Of a stretch of DNA of 52,809 nucleotides, positions 16,018 to 25,349 are shown piece after piece. The translations under genes were made by a program, and so were the position numbers. The notes beneath the pieces are model-generated. The model was given only the letters and a program-made list of their open reading frames with translations, ran no database searches and was not told the origin of the DNA. Source of the DNA: Atopobiaceae bacterium (lineage in GTDB: Bacteria > Actinomycetota > Coriobacteriia > Coriobacteriales > Atopobiaceae); NCBI GenBank assembly GCA_030525685.1, contig JAUNEG010000007.1, positions 31,648-84,456 of the forward strand, read 5' to 3'. The first letter of the stretch is position 1. Every line of letters starts with the position of its first letter.

Positions 16018-17469
16018 CTACTGGACCTGCGCCACCATCGCCATGTTGGTGGAGGTGGTGTAGTCGCCCAGGCGCGGCGAGGTCTGCGGGTCGCCGGCGG
16101 TGATGACGATGATGTCGCCGGTGTCGACCAGGCCGTTGCGCTTGGCGGTGGTCAGCGCGTCGTAGAGCGTGCTCGAGAGCGAGCCCTGCTCGGTGGTGCG
16201 GTACGCGTAGACGCCCCAGTAGAAGCAGGTGCGGCGGATGGTCTGCTCGCGCGGGGAGGTGGCGTAGAGCGGCATCTTTGGGCGGAACGTGGAGATCAGG
16301 CGCGCGGAGCGGCCGGAGTTGGTGGGCGCGAGGATGCACTTGGCGTTCACGCGGTCGGCCATCTCGAGCGCGGCGAAGCCGGTGGCGCCGTTGACGTTGC
16401 GCACGCCGCCGCGGTCGTGGTACTCCTTGCGCTCCGGCAGGTACTTCTCGGTCTCCTTGCAGATCTCGGACATGGTCTTCACGGCCTCGATCGGGTACTT
16501 GCCGGCCGCGGTCTCGCCGGAGAGCATGACGCAGTCCGTGCCGTCGTAGATGGCGTTGGCGACGTCGGTGATCTCGGCGCGCGTGGGGCGCGGGTTGCGC
16601 TGCATGGAGTCGAGCATCTGCGTGGCGGTGATGACCGGCTTGTAGTGCTGGTTGCACTTCTTGATGATGGTCTTTTGGATGTGCGGGACCTCGGCGGCGG
16701 GGACCTCCACGCCCAGGTCGCCACGGGCGACCATGATGCCGTCGGCCTCATGCAGGATCTCGTCGAAGTTGCGGACGCCCAGGGCGCTCTCGATCTTGGG
16801 GAAGATCAGGACGTCGGGGGTGCCCATCTCGACGCAGATCTTGCGGATCTCGTTGACGGCGGCGCCGTCGCGGATGAAGGAGGCGGCGATGGCGTCGATG
16901 CCCAGCTCGCAGCCAAACATGATGTCCGCGCGGTCCTGCGCCGTGACGGAGGGCAGGCTGATGTTGACGTTGGGGATGTTCACGCCCTTGCGCTCGCCGA
17001 GCAGGCCGCCGTTGGTGATCCGGCAGTACATGTCGGAGCCCTCGACGTGGTCGACCTCGAGGCCGATCAGGCCGTCGTCGATCAGGATGGCGGAGCCCTT
17101 CTCGACCTCGCTCGGCAGCTGCTTGTAGTCGAGCGAGAAGCGCTCGGCGGTGCCCACCACGTCGTCGTCGGTGGTGACGATGCAGGTCTTGCCGGTCTCC
17201 AGCTGGACCTTCTCGCCGTCCTTGAGAAGTCCGGTGCGCACCTCGGGGCCCTTGGTGTCGAGCAGGATGGCCACCGGGATGGACAGCTCGCGGGAGAGCG
17301 CGCGCACGCGCTCGATGTTCTTGCGGTGGTACTCGTGGCTGCCGTGCGAGAAGTTGAAGCGCGCGACGTTCATGCCGTGGAGGATGAGCTGGCGCAGCAC
17401 CTCCTCGTCCTCGACGGCCGGACCCATCGTGCAGACGATCTTGGTCTTCTTCTTCTTGAAAGTTGACAT
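16018..17469 (-). CDS. pyk: Pyruvate kinase
   Basis: A 483-residue pyruvate kinase making ATP and pyruvate from phosphoenolpyruvate. Visible motifs: TKIVCTMGPAVEDEEVL at the N-terminus, NVARFNFSHG, LLDTKGPEVRTG, the active-site region IMVARGDLGVEVP and MLDSMQRNPRPTRAEITDVA, and DCVMLSGETAAGKYP. The C-terminal allosteric domain is complete (EQTIRRTCFYWGVYAYRT). It is transcribed leftward, with the D-lactate dehydrogenase-family gene 54 bp upstream on the same strand, so lower glycolysis and lactate formation may be co-transcribed. Confidence 0.95.
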   Translation of the reverse strand: MSTFKKKKTKIVCTMGPAVEDEEVLRQLILHGMNVARFNFSHGSHEYHRKNIERVRALSRELSIPVAILLDTKGPEVRTGLLKDGEKVQLETGKTCIVTTDDDVVGTAERFSLDYKQLPSEVEKGSAILIDDGLIGLEVDHVEGSDMYCRITNGGLLGERKGVNIPNVNISLPSVTAQDRADIMFGCELGIDAIAASFIRDGAAVNEIRKICVEMGTPDVLIFPKIESALGVRNFDEILHEADGIMVARGDLGVEVPAAEVPHIQKTIIKKCNQHYKPVITATQMLDSMQRNPRPTRAEITDVANAIYDGTDCVMLSGETAAGKYPIEAVKTMSEICKETEKYLPERKEYHDRGGVRNVNGATGFAALEMADRVNAKCILAPTNSGRSARLISTFRPKMPLYATSPREQTIRRTCFYWGVYAYRTTEQGSLSSTLYDALTTAKRNGLVDTGDIIVITAGDPQTSPRLGDYTTSTNMAMVAQVQ

Positions 17470-17523
17470 GTGAGCCTCTCTTTATCGGGGCGGGACATGC
17501 GACGAGACGTGCCGCGGGGCGCG

Positions 17524-18525
17524 CTAGCAGACCACGCTGCGGTCCACGAAGTCGGTGCCGTTGGCGAAGGCGCGCGCGTTGTCGAGCGTGACGCGGGCGA
17601 TCTCGCCGAGGGCCTCGTGGGTGAAGAACGCCTGGTGGCTCGTCATGACGACGTTGGGGAAGGAGCACAGGCGCGCGGTGACGGAGTCGATGACCTCGCC
17701 GGCGCGGTTCTGGTAGACGTTCGGGCCCTCCTCGTCGTAGACGTCGATGCCGGCGGCGCCAATCTTGCCGGAGAGGATGCCGCGGATGAGGGCCTGGGTG
17801 TCCACGAGGCCGCCGCGGCCGGTGTTCACGAAGATCACGCCGTCCTTCATCTTGGCGATGGAGTCGTCGTTGATCATGTGGCGGCTCTCCTCGTTGAGGA
17901 AGGCGTGCAGCGAGATAAGGTCGGAGCGACGGTAGAGCTCGTCGTAGTCGACGTACTCGTCGACGACGCCCTCGTCCACGAGCTTCTGATTGGGGTAGAG
18001 GTCGGAGCCCAGGACCTTCATGCCGAAGCCCTTGCAGATGCGGCAGAGCGCGGCGCCGATGCGCCCGGTGCCCACGATGCCGGCGGTCTTGCCGTAGAGG
18101 GTGTTGCCCACGAGGCCGTTCAGCGAGAAGTCGTTCTCGCGGACGCGGATGTAGCCCTTGCAGATGCGGCGGTTGGCGGCGAGGGCCAGGCCCATGGCGT
18201 GCTCGGCGATGGCCTCGGGCGAGTAGGCGGGGACGCGCGTGACGCGGATGCCCAGGTCCTCGGCCACGGGCACGTTGACGGCGTCGAAGCCGGCGCAGCG
18301 CATGAGGACGAGCTTCACGCCGAAGCCCGCGAGGATCTCGAGCGTCATGGCGCCGCAGTCGGCGTTGACGAAGGCGCAGACGGCATCGTAGCCGCGGGCG
18401 AGGGCGGCGGTCATGGGCGTGAGGTTGGTCCCGGTGAAGTCGATCTTGATCTCGGGGTAGTCGACGAGCTCCTTGGTGAACGACGCCTTGTCATAACTGG
18501 CGGTACCAAAGAAGAGAATGTTCAT
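17524..18525 (-). CDS. D-lactate dehydrogenase-family 2-hydroxyacid dehydrogenase
   Basis: A 333-residue NAD-dependent D-2-hydroxyacid dehydrogenase, most like D-lactate dehydrogenases (pyruvate to D-lactate). It has the Rossmann motif GIVGTGRIGAALC, the substrate/cofactor motif NTGRGGLVD with the catalytic Arg, DVYDEEGP with the Glu, and TSHQAFFTHEA with the catalytic His. The open frame runs to 18696, but the ATG at 18525 follows AGGAAAGGAAGC and gives the family start MNILFFGTASYDK. It lies upstream of pyk, fitting fermentative regeneration of NAD from pyruvate. Confidence 0.88.
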   Translation of the reverse strand: MNILFFGTASYDKASFTKELVDYPEIKIDFTGTNLTPMTAALARGYDAVCAFVNADCGAMTLEILAGFGVKLVLMRCAGFDAVNVPVAEDLGIRVTRVPAYSPEAIAEHAMGLALAANRRICKGYIRVRENDFSLNGLVGNTLYGKTAGIVGTGRIGAALCRICKGFGMKVLGSDLYPNQKLVDEGVVDEYVDYDELYRRSDLISLHAFLNEESRHMINDDSIAKMKDGVIFVNTGRGGLVDTQALIRGILSGKIGAAGIDVYDEEGPNVYQNRAGEVIDSVTARLCSFPNVVMTSHQAFFTHEALGEIARVTLDNARAFANGTDFVDRSVVC

Positions 18526-18809
18526 CGGATGCTTCCTTTCCTGCGCACGGGGCGCGCTTGTAAACCTACCGGTTCCAAGTTTAGCGCAGGCAAGGTGCGT
18601 GTAAGCCCTGCACCCGCCGAAAAGGGCTTGCGTTCGCGCGTTTTTTGGAACGCGAGAAGGACGCGCCTCTCGCGGCATTTCGGGTACAATAGGCAACTGT
18701 TATGTCAGCTGCCCGACACGGCAGCCTTGACGAGCCCTTGCCCCTCCTGGGGAATTACGATCGGGCGTCAACCTGTCGGGTGGAACGCGTCAACCCAGGA
18801 GGGAAAACG
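18526..18809. promoter_or_regulatory. Divergent promoter region and structured leader of the cation ATPase
   Basis: A good -10 (TACAAT, about 18684-18689) points right and leaves a ~115-nt leader before the ATPase TTG start. The leader can close with CCCGACA (~18713-18719) against TGTCGGG (~18773-18779) and holds a CCCC/GGGG inner stem. A hairpin GCGTTC/GAACGC with six T in the loop lies near 18630-18652. A leader this long and folded suggests RNA-level control; no known riboswitch consensus was recognised. Confidence 0.4.
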
Positions 18810-21488
18810 TTGAAAGAGTACCTTTCGTCCGCTGACGAGGTGCTGAGCGAGCTGTCCTCTAACGAGGAGAGCGGCCTCACCTCTGCCGAGGCCTCGAGCC
18901 GCCTGTCCCAGTACGGGCGCAACGAGCTCGACAAGGAGGAGAAGACCCCGCTCTGGAAGCGCTTCTTCGAGCAGATGGCCGACCCGATGGTCATCATGCT
19001 GATCGTGGCGGCCGTCATCTCCGCCGTGACCGGCATGGTGCAGGGCGAGCCCGAGTGGGCCGACGTCATCATCATCATGGTCGTCGTCATCATCAACTCC
19101 GTCCTCGGCGTCGTGCAGGAGGCCAAGTCCGAGCAGGCGCTCGAGGCCCTGCAGGAGATGAGCGCCGCGCAGTCCAAGGTCATGCGCGACGGCAAGATGG
19201 TGCACCTGCCCTCCGCCGAGCTCGTCCCCGGAGACATCGTCCTTCTCGAGGCCGGCGACTCCGTGCCCGCGGACTGCCGCGTCCTGGAGAGCGCCTCGAT
19301 GAAGATCGAGGAGGCCGCCCTCACCGGCGAGTCCGTGCCCGTGGAGAAGCACGTCGAGGCCATCGCGCTGGCCGCCGACGCCGACGACGTGCCCCTCGGC
19401 GACCGCAAGAACATGTGCTACATGGGCTCCACCGTGGTCTACGGCCGCGGCAAGGCCGTCGTCGCCGGCACCGGCATGAAGACCGAGATGGGCAAGATCG
19501 CCGACGCCCTCACCACCGCCAAGAAGGAGCTCACGCCGCTCCAGATCAAGCTCGCGCAGCTCTCCAAGATCCTGACCATCATGGTCATCGTGATCTGCGT
19601 GGTCATCTTCGCGGTCGACTTCATCCGTCACGGCGGCGAGATGGCCGCCAACCCGAGCCTCATCCTCGACACCTTCATGGTCGCCGTGTCGCTGGCCGTC
19701 GCGGCCATCCCCGAGGGCCTCGTGGCCGTGGTCACGATCGTCCTTTCCATGGGCGTCACCAAGATGTCCAAGCGCCAGGCCATCATCCGCAAGCTCACGG
19801 CCGTCGAGACCCTGGGCTGCACGCAGATCATCTGCTCCGACAAGACCGGCACCCTCACCCAGAACAAGATGACGGTCGTCCGCCACGAGCTCGCCGCCCC
19901 CGAGGAGAAGTTCCTCGCCGGCATGGCGCTGTGCTCCGACGCCAAGTGGGATGCCGAGAAGGGCGAGGCCGTGGGCGAGCCCACCGAGTGCGCCCTCGTC
20001 AACGACGCCGCCAAGGCGGGCATGACCGGCCTGGACGTGGAGCACCCGCGCGTGGGCGAGGCCCCGTTCGACTCCGGCCGCAAGATGATGTCCGTGGTGG
20101 CCGAGGAGGCCGACGGCACCTTCGAGCAGTACACCAAGGGCGCGCCCGACGTGGTCATCGACCTCTGCACCAAGATCTACGACGGCGACGAGGTCGTCGA
20201 GCTGACGGCCGAGCGCAAGGCCGAGCTCCTCGCCGCCAACAAGGCCATGGCCGACGACGCCCTGCGCGTGCTCGCCCTGGCCAGCCGCACCTACGACGCG
20301 GTTCCGTCCGACTGCAGCCCGGAGGCCCTCGAGCACGACCTCGTCTTCTGCGGCCTCTCCGGCATGATCGACCCGGTCCGCCCGGAGGTCACCCAGGCCA
20401 TCGTCGAGGCCAAGGGGGCCGGCATCCGACCGGTCATGATCACCGGCGACCACATCGACACCGCCGTCGCCATTGCCAAGGAGCTCGGCATCGTGTCCGA
20501 CGCCTCCCAGGCCATCACCGGCGCGCAGCTCGACAAGATCTCCGACGACGAGTTCTACAACAAGGTCACCGAGATCTCCGTCTACGCGCGCGTCCAGCCC
20601 GAGCACAAGGCCCGCATCGTCGACGCCTGGAAGAAGCGCGGCAACATCGTCGCCATGACCGGCGACGGCGTGAACGACGCCCCGTCCATCAAGCGCGCCG
20701 ACATCGGCGTGGGCATGGGCATCACCGGCACCGACGTCACCAAGAACGTCGCCGACATGGTCCTCGCGGACGACAACTTCGCCACCATCATCAACGCGGT
20801 GGAGGAGGGTCGTCGCATCTACGACAACATCCGCAAGGTCATCCAGTTCCTGCTCTCCGCCAACATCGCCGAGGTGCTCTCGGTCTTCGTGGCCACGATG
20901 GTCGGCTTCACGATCTTCCAGCCGGTCCAGCTGCTCTGGATCAACCTCATCACGGACTGCTTCCCGGCTCTGGCGCTCGGCATGGAGGAGGCCGAGGGCG
21001 ACGTCATGAAGCGCAAGCCGCGCAAGGCCTCCGACGGCGTCTTCGCCGGCGGCTTGGGCGTCGACATCATCTTCCAGGGCGTCGTGATCACCGCCCTGGT
21101 GCTCGCGTCCTTCTTCGCCGGCATGTACTTCCACAACAACGGCGTGATTGACATCACCGACCTTCTCGACGGCATTCCTGACCCCGAGGGCGTGACGATG
21201 GCGTTCATCACGCTGTCCATGGTGGAGATCTTCCACTCCTTCAACATGCGCAGCCGCCGCGCGTCGCTGTTCACGATGAAGCGCCAGAACAAGTGGCTGT
21301 GGGGCGCCGCGATCCTCGCGCTGCTGCTCACCGTGGTCGTCGTCGAGGTCGACTTCCTCGCCGAGGTCTTCGGCTTCATGACCCTCAACCCCGAGGCGCT
21401 GCTCACGGCGCTCGGCCTGGCGTTCCTGATCATCCCGATCATGGAGGTCTACAAGGCCGTCATGCGCGCGGTCGAGAAGGGCAAGTAG
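18810..21488 (+). CDS. P-type cation-transporting ATPase (calcium-type, P2)
   Basis: An 892-residue P-type ATPase of the P2 (SERCA/PMCA/Na,K-like) class, pumping cations, probably Ca2+, across the membrane. It has the N-terminal cation-ATPase domain (TSAEASSRLSQYGRNEL), TGES at residues 172-175 in the actuator, the phosphorylation site DKTGTLT with Asp344, and the hinge TGDGVNDAP from residue 617. Membrane helix 4 reads AAIPEGLVAV, the Pro-Glu-Gly core of calcium pumps, and about ten membrane segments are visible. The start is a TTG behind CAGGAGG; the upstream in-frame ATG at 18702 overlaps the folded leader. A strong terminator follows. Confidence 0.9.
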   Translation: MKEYLSSADEVLSELSSNEESGLTSAEASSRLSQYGRNELDKEEKTPLWKRFFEQMADPMVIMLIVAAVISAVTGMVQGEPEWADVIIIMVVVIINSVLGVVQEAKSEQALEALQEMSAAQSKVMRDGKMVHLPSAELVPGDIVLLEAGDSVPADCRVLESASMKIEEAALTGESVPVEKHVEAIALAADADDVPLGDRKNMCYMGSTVVYGRGKAVVAGTGMKTEMGKIADALTTAKKELTPLQIKLAQLSKILTIMVIVICVVIFAVDFIRHGGEMAANPSLILDTFMVAVSLAVAAIPEGLVAVVTIVLSMGVTKMSKRQAIIRKLTAVETLGCTQIICSDKTGTLTQNKMTVVRHELAAPEEKFLAGMALCSDAKWDAEKGEAVGEPTECALVNDAAKAGMTGLDVEHPRVGEAPFDSGRKMMSVVAEEADGTFEQYTKGAPDVVIDLCTKIYDGDEVVELTAERKAELLAANKAMADDALRVLALASRTYDAVPSDCSPEALEHDLVFCGLSGMIDPVRPEVTQAIVEAKGAGIRPVMITGDHIDTAVAIAKELGIVSDASQAITGAQLDKISDDEFYNKVTEISVYARVQPEHKARIVDAWKKRGNIVAMTGDGVNDAPSIKRADIGVGMGITGTDVTKNVADMVLADDNFATIINAVEEGRRIYDNIRKVIQFLLSANIAEVLSVFVATMVGFTIFQPVQLLWINLITDCFPALALGMEEAEGDVMKRKPRKASDGVFAGGLGVDIIFQGVVITALVLASFFAGMYFHNNGVIDITDLLDGIPDPEGVTMAFITLSMVEIFHSFNMRSRRASLFTMKRQNKWLWGAAILALLLTVVVVEVDFLAEVFGFMTLNPEALLTALGLAFLIIPIMEVYKAVMRAVEKGK

Positions 21489-21512
21489 GTGCCCTCGACA
21501 TAGATTTGCCCG

Positions 21513-21546
21513 AGGCCCCGCTCCCGGTGGAGCGGGGCCTCTTTGC
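21513..21546 (+). terminator. Terminator of the cation ATPase gene
   Basis: AGGCCCCGCTC (21513-21523) pairs with GAGCGGGGCCT (21530-21540), followed by CTTTGCT. It lies 24 bp after the ATPase stop. Confidence 0.85.
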
Positions 21547-21576
21547 TCGAAGGGTGCCCAAGGCAGAATTGGAGGT

Positions 21577-21738
21577 GGGCTGTGTCACTTTTTGCGGCGT
21601 CTGAGTGAGTTTATATTCATTGGGGAATGGACCGCCCAAATTCGTAGCCGTTACCTGCGAAGTTGTTTTCCCAAGAGGTGCGGATTGCACGTTGGGCACG
21701 GCAAGCCCACTCAGATGAGAGGAAAAGTGACACAGCCC
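21577..21738. mobile_element. 162-bp MITE-like element
   Basis: The element is bounded by a perfect 16-bp inverted repeat (GGGCTGTGTCACTTTT at 21577-21592 and its complement at 21723-21738). The similarity continues inward: TCTGAGTG occurs at the same offset in both arms. The interior is AT-richer than the flanks and has no coding potential. This is the layout of a non-autonomous transposable element or a heavily deleted IS; the end sequence resembles those of IS256-group elements (inference). No clear target duplication was found. Confidence 0.65.
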
Positions 21739-21770
21739 AGGCGGAAAACTGCCTCGGCGCGCGCCGGACG

Positions 21771-23081
21771 CTATGCCACGCCGGCGAGGCCGAGGGCCAT
21801 GCCTAGAAGCGACACCGCAATCGGCAGCAGCGCGCACGAGACGAGGACGTAGCGATAGGTATCACGGACCTCGGTCTTGGCGGCCTGGTTTGCGGCGAGC
21901 ATCGCCGAGGTGTGGGGCAGCAGTGTGGCCGGGCCCACCGACGCCATGCAGAGCACGCGGTGCATCATCGCCGGGTCGAGTCCGGTGGCAAGCAGCGTCT
22001 GCGCCATGCTGCCGAGGTAGATGTTGAGCGCGCCGATGGCCGAGCCCGTGATGCCGGCGATGGCAAAGATCGTGATGAAGCCCTGCCAGAGGGGGTTCAG
22101 GCTCGTGGACATGAGCGCCTCGATGATGCCCTGGTAGGCGGGCGATGCCACCACCACGCCGCCAAAGCCCATAATGGCTGCCACAGAGACGAGCGAGCTC
22201 AGACCACTTGTGCAGGACTCGCCGATGGCACGCTTGACGTTTGCCAGCCGCCCGCGGTAGAGCAGGCACGCCGCGATCACCGAGGCGAGCATCGAGACGG
22301 TCACGGCGTCGGTGGCAGACATCGACATCGCACGCTGCAGCACGAAGACCAGCACCACGAGAAGCGCGATCGGCGCGAAGCACGCCCAGACGGGCGGGGT
22401 GCTGGCGTCGTCCGGGCGCGAGGGCGTCTCCCCGGGGCTGGGGGAGAAGTGCTCCCCGCGCCTGCGGCAGCGCCCGATTTCCCACTGCAGGTAGACGTAG
22501 GAGAGCACGAACATCACGACGGAGCAGATGACGCCGAGCAGCGCGCCCGCGTAGGCGTCCGTCCCGAGGAAGCTCGCGGGGATGAGGTTCTGCGTGGAGG
22601 GGATGCCCGGCATCATGACCATGCCGAGCGTGGCGGGGCAGACCATGATGGCAGCCACGATGAGCTTCTTGGGGATGTCCGCGCGCTCGAAGAGCTCGGC
22701 CGCGATGGGGTAGACCGAGAACGCGATGATGAACGCACTGATGCCGCCGTAGGAGAGCACGAGGCCGGTGACCATGATCACGAGCAACGCGTGCCTCTCG
22801 CCCACGAGGCGCAGCATGCTGCTCGCGATGCCAGCCGACGCCCCGGAGTCGCCCATGACGCGCCCGAAGACGGACCCGAGGGCAAAGAGCAGAAACCAGC
22901 TGCCCACGAAGGCCGCCATGTCGCCCATGTAGCTCTCGTTGATGGCGGGGAGGACGTCCATCCCGTTGGTGAGGATGACGATGAGCGAGGCCACGAGCGA
23001 GACCACCACCATGTGCCAGCCGCGCCAGATGAGGGCGACGATGGCGACGACGGCGAGGGCGAGTCCGGCGATACCGAGCAT
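21771..23081 (-). CDS. GntP-family permease (gluconate/organic acid)
   Basis: A 436-residue integral membrane protein of the GntP family (gluconate, D-serine, citrate and related acids), with about 12 hydrophobic segments. Typical stretches are NGMDVLPAINESYMGDMAAFVGSW-like near the N-terminus, the GSVFGRVMGDSGAS motif and SVGPATLLPHTSAM near the C-terminus. Three starts are possible (23168, 23105, 23081); the ATG at 23081 behind TTGGAG gives the family-typical MLGIAGLALAVV and is chosen. It stands alone, divergent from rsgA, with the MITE just downstream of its stop, so no local pathway gene tells the substrate. Confidence 0.8.
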   Translation of the reverse strand: MLGIAGLALAVVAIVALIWRGWHMVVVSLVASLIVILTNGMDVLPAINESYMGDMAAFVGSWFLLFALGSVFGRVMGDSGASAGIASSMLRLVGERHALLVIMVTGLVLSYGGISAFIIAFSVYPIAAELFERADIPKKLIVAAIMVCPATLGMVMMPGIPSTQNLIPASFLGTDAYAGALLGVICSVVMFVLSYVYLQWEIGRCRRRGEHFSPSPGETPSRPDDASTPPVWACFAPIALLVVLVFVLQRAMSMSATDAVTVSMLASVIAACLLYRGRLANVKRAIGESCTSGLSSLVSVAAIMGFGGVVVASPAYQGIIEALMSTSLNPLWQGFITIFAIAGITGSAIGALNIYLGSMAQTLLATGLDPAMMHRVLCMASVGPATLLPHTSAMLAANQAAKTEVRDTYRYVLVSCALLPIAVSLLGMALGLAGVA

Positions 23082-23253
23082 GGGGGCTCCAATCCATGGT
23101 CGCATGAGGTTCCTGTCAGTGTACGGGCGGCCGGTGGGGTGCGCGCGAGCCGAAAACAGCTCGTCCACGACGCGTTACACGGCGGACACGGGCGGCGCGC
23201 GGTCGGCTTGCGGTAAGATTGCCGAGAAGAACGTCGAGTTCGGGAGGTCGTGC

Positions 23254-24390
23254 GTGGCAAAGCGAGGTCAGCGGGTCGCGGCGGCGCGCAAGCGCCGGTC
23301 GAGCCGCCAGCAGCAGGTGACGCTGCCCGCGATCGACGCACTGAGGGACCTCCCCGCCTTCGACGACCTCCGTCTCGACGACGCACAGCGCGCCGCCTTC
23401 GACGCGTTTCTCGGCACGGCCGAGAACGCCGACGAGATGGTCCTGGGATTCGTGGTGCGCCTGGACCGTGGCTACCCGCTGATCGTCACCGCCGACGACG
23501 TCTTCCGGGCCGGGCACTCCGCCTCCTTTGCGAAGCAGGACGCCGAGAAGGACGAGGGCCTCTTGCCCGCCGTGGGCGACTGCGTGGCGGTGCGCCGCGC
23601 TCCCGGTCACGACATGGGCGTCATCGAGCGCGTGCTGCCGCGGCGCACGTCGTTCGAGCGCTGGCGCGGCCGCAACCGCGGCGAGCGCCAGGTGCTCGCC
23701 GCCAACGTCGACACCATCCTCGTGGTGCAGCCCCTCGGTGCCGGCGAGCTGCTGCTTGGGCGCGTCGCCCGCTCGCTGGTGCTGGCCCGCGACTGCGGCC
23801 TCACGCCGGTGGTGGTGCTCACCAAGGCGGACCGCAGCTCGGACGAGGAGCTCACGCACGAGGTCGAGCGCGTGCGCCGGCTCGTGGGGGAGGACGTCCG
23901 CGTGATCGTCACCTCGTCCTCCACGGGCGCCGGCGTCGAGGACGTCCGCGCCTGTGTGCCGCACGGGAGCTGCGCCATGATCCTCGGGGAGTCCGGCGCG
24001 GGAAAGTCCACGCTGCTGAACGCCCTGCTCGGCCACGAGGCGCTCGCCACGGGAGAGGTGCGCGAGAAGGACGACGCGGGGCGCCACACCACCGTCGCGC
24101 GCGTCATGGTGAGCCTGCCGGGCGCCGGGGTCATCGCCGACGTGCCGGGGCTCAGGAGCCTGCCGCTCGTGGGCCACGAGCGCGGCCTCGCCAAGGCGTT
24201 CCCGGAGATCGCGGAGGCGGCCTTGGAGTGCCGGTTCAACGACTGCACGCACACCCACGAACCGGGTTGTGCCGTTCTGTCGCGATTCTCCGGGGGGGAC
24301 TTCTGCGAGGAGCGGCTCAGGGGCTACCTCGCCTTGGCCAACGAGATGCGCGAGAGTGCCCGCACGCTGGACCCGGACGTGGTCATCTAG
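23254..24390 (+). CDS. rsgA: Ribosome small-subunit GTPase A
   Basis: A 378-residue circularly permuted GTPase assisting late 30S maturation. Order of parts: a basic N-terminal tail (RVAAARKRRSSRQQQ), an OB-fold, G4 motif VVLTKADRS, then G1 GESGAGKSTLLNALLG, the G3 region ADVPGLRSLPL, and the C-terminal zinc finger ECRFNDCTHTHEPGC. The frame is open far upstream, but GGGAGGT precedes a GTG at 23254, which starts the basic tail, so GTG is preferred. A possible -10 TAAGAT lies at about 23214-23219. It is a single gene, followed by the control region of the Tad locus. Confidence 0.92.
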   Translation: MAKRGQRVAAARKRRSSRQQQVTLPAIDALRDLPAFDDLRLDDAQRAAFDAFLGTAENADEMVLGFVVRLDRGYPLIVTADDVFRAGHSASFAKQDAEKDEGLLPAVGDCVAVRRAPGHDMGVIERVLPRRTSFERWRGRNRGERQVLAANVDTILVVQPLGAGELLLGRVARSLVLARDCGLTPVVVLTKADRSSDEELTHEVERVRRLVGEDVRVIVTSSSTGAGVEDVRACVPHGSCAMILGESGAGKSTLLNALLGHEALATGEVREKDDAGRHTTVARVMVSLPGAGVIADVPGLRSLPLVGHERGLAKAFPEIAEAALECRFNDCTHTHEPGCAVLSRFSGGDFCEERLRGYLALANEMRESARTLDPDVVI

Positions 24391-24629
24391 ATAAGATCTC
24401 AATCCACCGACAGGGCGGAACATGAAGAATTCGTGAGCCGACGGTTTGAACTTTGTTCTGACCGAAGATGTCGCCCATAGCCGCTTAACAGGCGCGAAAA
24501 GAGCGTCGGTCAGTTTCGTGAAAGCTTGTGTAAGATTCGCGTCCGACTTTCTTCGGACGACCGTCCTAGCGTCCCCGTGCGGGGAGAGAATCCCCCTATC
24601 GCAGTCATCGGGACGAGGGGAGGGTCGCC
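24391..24629 (+). promoter_or_regulatory. Promoter and folded leader of the Tad pilus locus
   Basis: A -10-like TAAGAT at 24531-24536 is followed by a ~90-nt leader with two hairpins: GTCCGA/TCGGAC (24541-24558) and CCCC/GGGG near 24573-24584. The leader ends in GGGGAGGG before the GTG start of the cpaB-like gene. No -35 of good quality was seen and no riboswitch consensus recognised. Confidence 0.4.
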
Positions 24630-25349
24630 GTGAGACGTCGCTACAGGCTCGTCGCCTCCGGGGCGTGTGCGCTTCTCGCGACCGCGCTCTGTCTGGCGTA
24701 CGGGCAGCAGGTCCGGGAGGAGGTCGAGCGCGAGCGCACGGAGGCGCTCGAGCGTTACGGCGGCGAGGTCGTGACGCTCGTGGTCGCCGCGCGCGGCATC
24801 GAGGCGGGGGAGGTCGTGGACCGCACCAACGTCGTCGAGCGCGACTGGCTTGCCGACCTCGCGCCGGCCGGTGCCGTGACGGAGCTGGACGACGTCGCCG
24901 GAACTGAGGTCAGCGTGCCCGTGGCCGAGGGGGTCCCGCTCACGGGGCTCAACTTCCGTGACGAGACGGAGGCCGTCGAGGTCCCGGCCGACCAGGTTGC
25001 GCTCGCCGTCCCGATCGACGGAGAGCTCGGCGTCCCGCCCGGGACGGGGCCGGGCGACGTCCTTGCCGCGTACAAGGTGAGCGAGGGCGCCGTACGCCTG
25101 CTCGTGGGCGATCTCAGGGTCCTCTCCGCGCCGCAGGGTGGTGCGGGGGTTCTCTCCTCGGGCTCCCTCACCGTGGCGGTGTCTCCCGAGGACGTGCCGG
25201 CGGTGCTCGCCGCGAGCGAGGAGGGCAGCCTGCGCCTCGCCCTGCCGGGCAGCGACGCCATCTCGTCCGAAGGGGACGTCCAGGAGACTCCGACGAACGT
25301 GCCCGCCGAGGGGCAGGGAGAGGTCAACGAGAGGGATGGTGGCGAATGA
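24630..25349 (+). CDS. CpaB/RcpC-like pilus assembly protein (SAF domain)
   Basis: A 239-residue protein with one N-terminal membrane segment (LVASGACALLATALCLAYG) followed by a SAF-type domain (VTLVVAARGIEAGEVVDRTN and GTEVSVPVAEGVPLTGLNF) as in CpaB/RcpC. In other Tad systems this protein links the pilus motor to the outer layers; here, in a single-membrane organism, it probably sits outside the membrane near the base. GTG start behind GGGGAGGG. It overlaps the next gene by 4 bp (ATGA). Its position as first gene of a Tad cluster supports the call. Confidence 0.75.
   Translation: MRRRYRLVASGACALLATALCLAYGQQVREEVERERTEALERYGGEVVTLVVAARGIEAGEVVDRTNVVERDWLADLAPAGAVTELDDVAGTEVSVPVAEGVPLTGLNFRDETEAVEVPADQVALAVPIDGELGVPPGTGPGDVLAAYKVSEGAVRLLVGDLRVLSAPQGGAGVLSSGSLTVAVSPEDVPAVLAASEEGSLRLALPGSDAISSEGDVQETPTNVPAEGQGEVNERDGGE

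Noticed and set aside
18690..18809. yybP-ykoY manganese riboswitch or M-box before the cation ATPase
   Set aside because: A GGGGA element and stems are present, but the conserved loops of these classes could not be matched.
18768..21236. Long open frame (822 residues) on the minus strand opposite the cation ATPase
   Set aside because: It is the antisense shadow of a GC-rich gene whose motifs are all intact on the plus strand; the translation is low-complexity His/Asp/Gly/Val-rich.
24537..24629. c-di-GMP riboswitch in the Tad leader
   Set aside because: Tempting because pili are often c-di-GMP controlled, but the GEMM core bases are not present.
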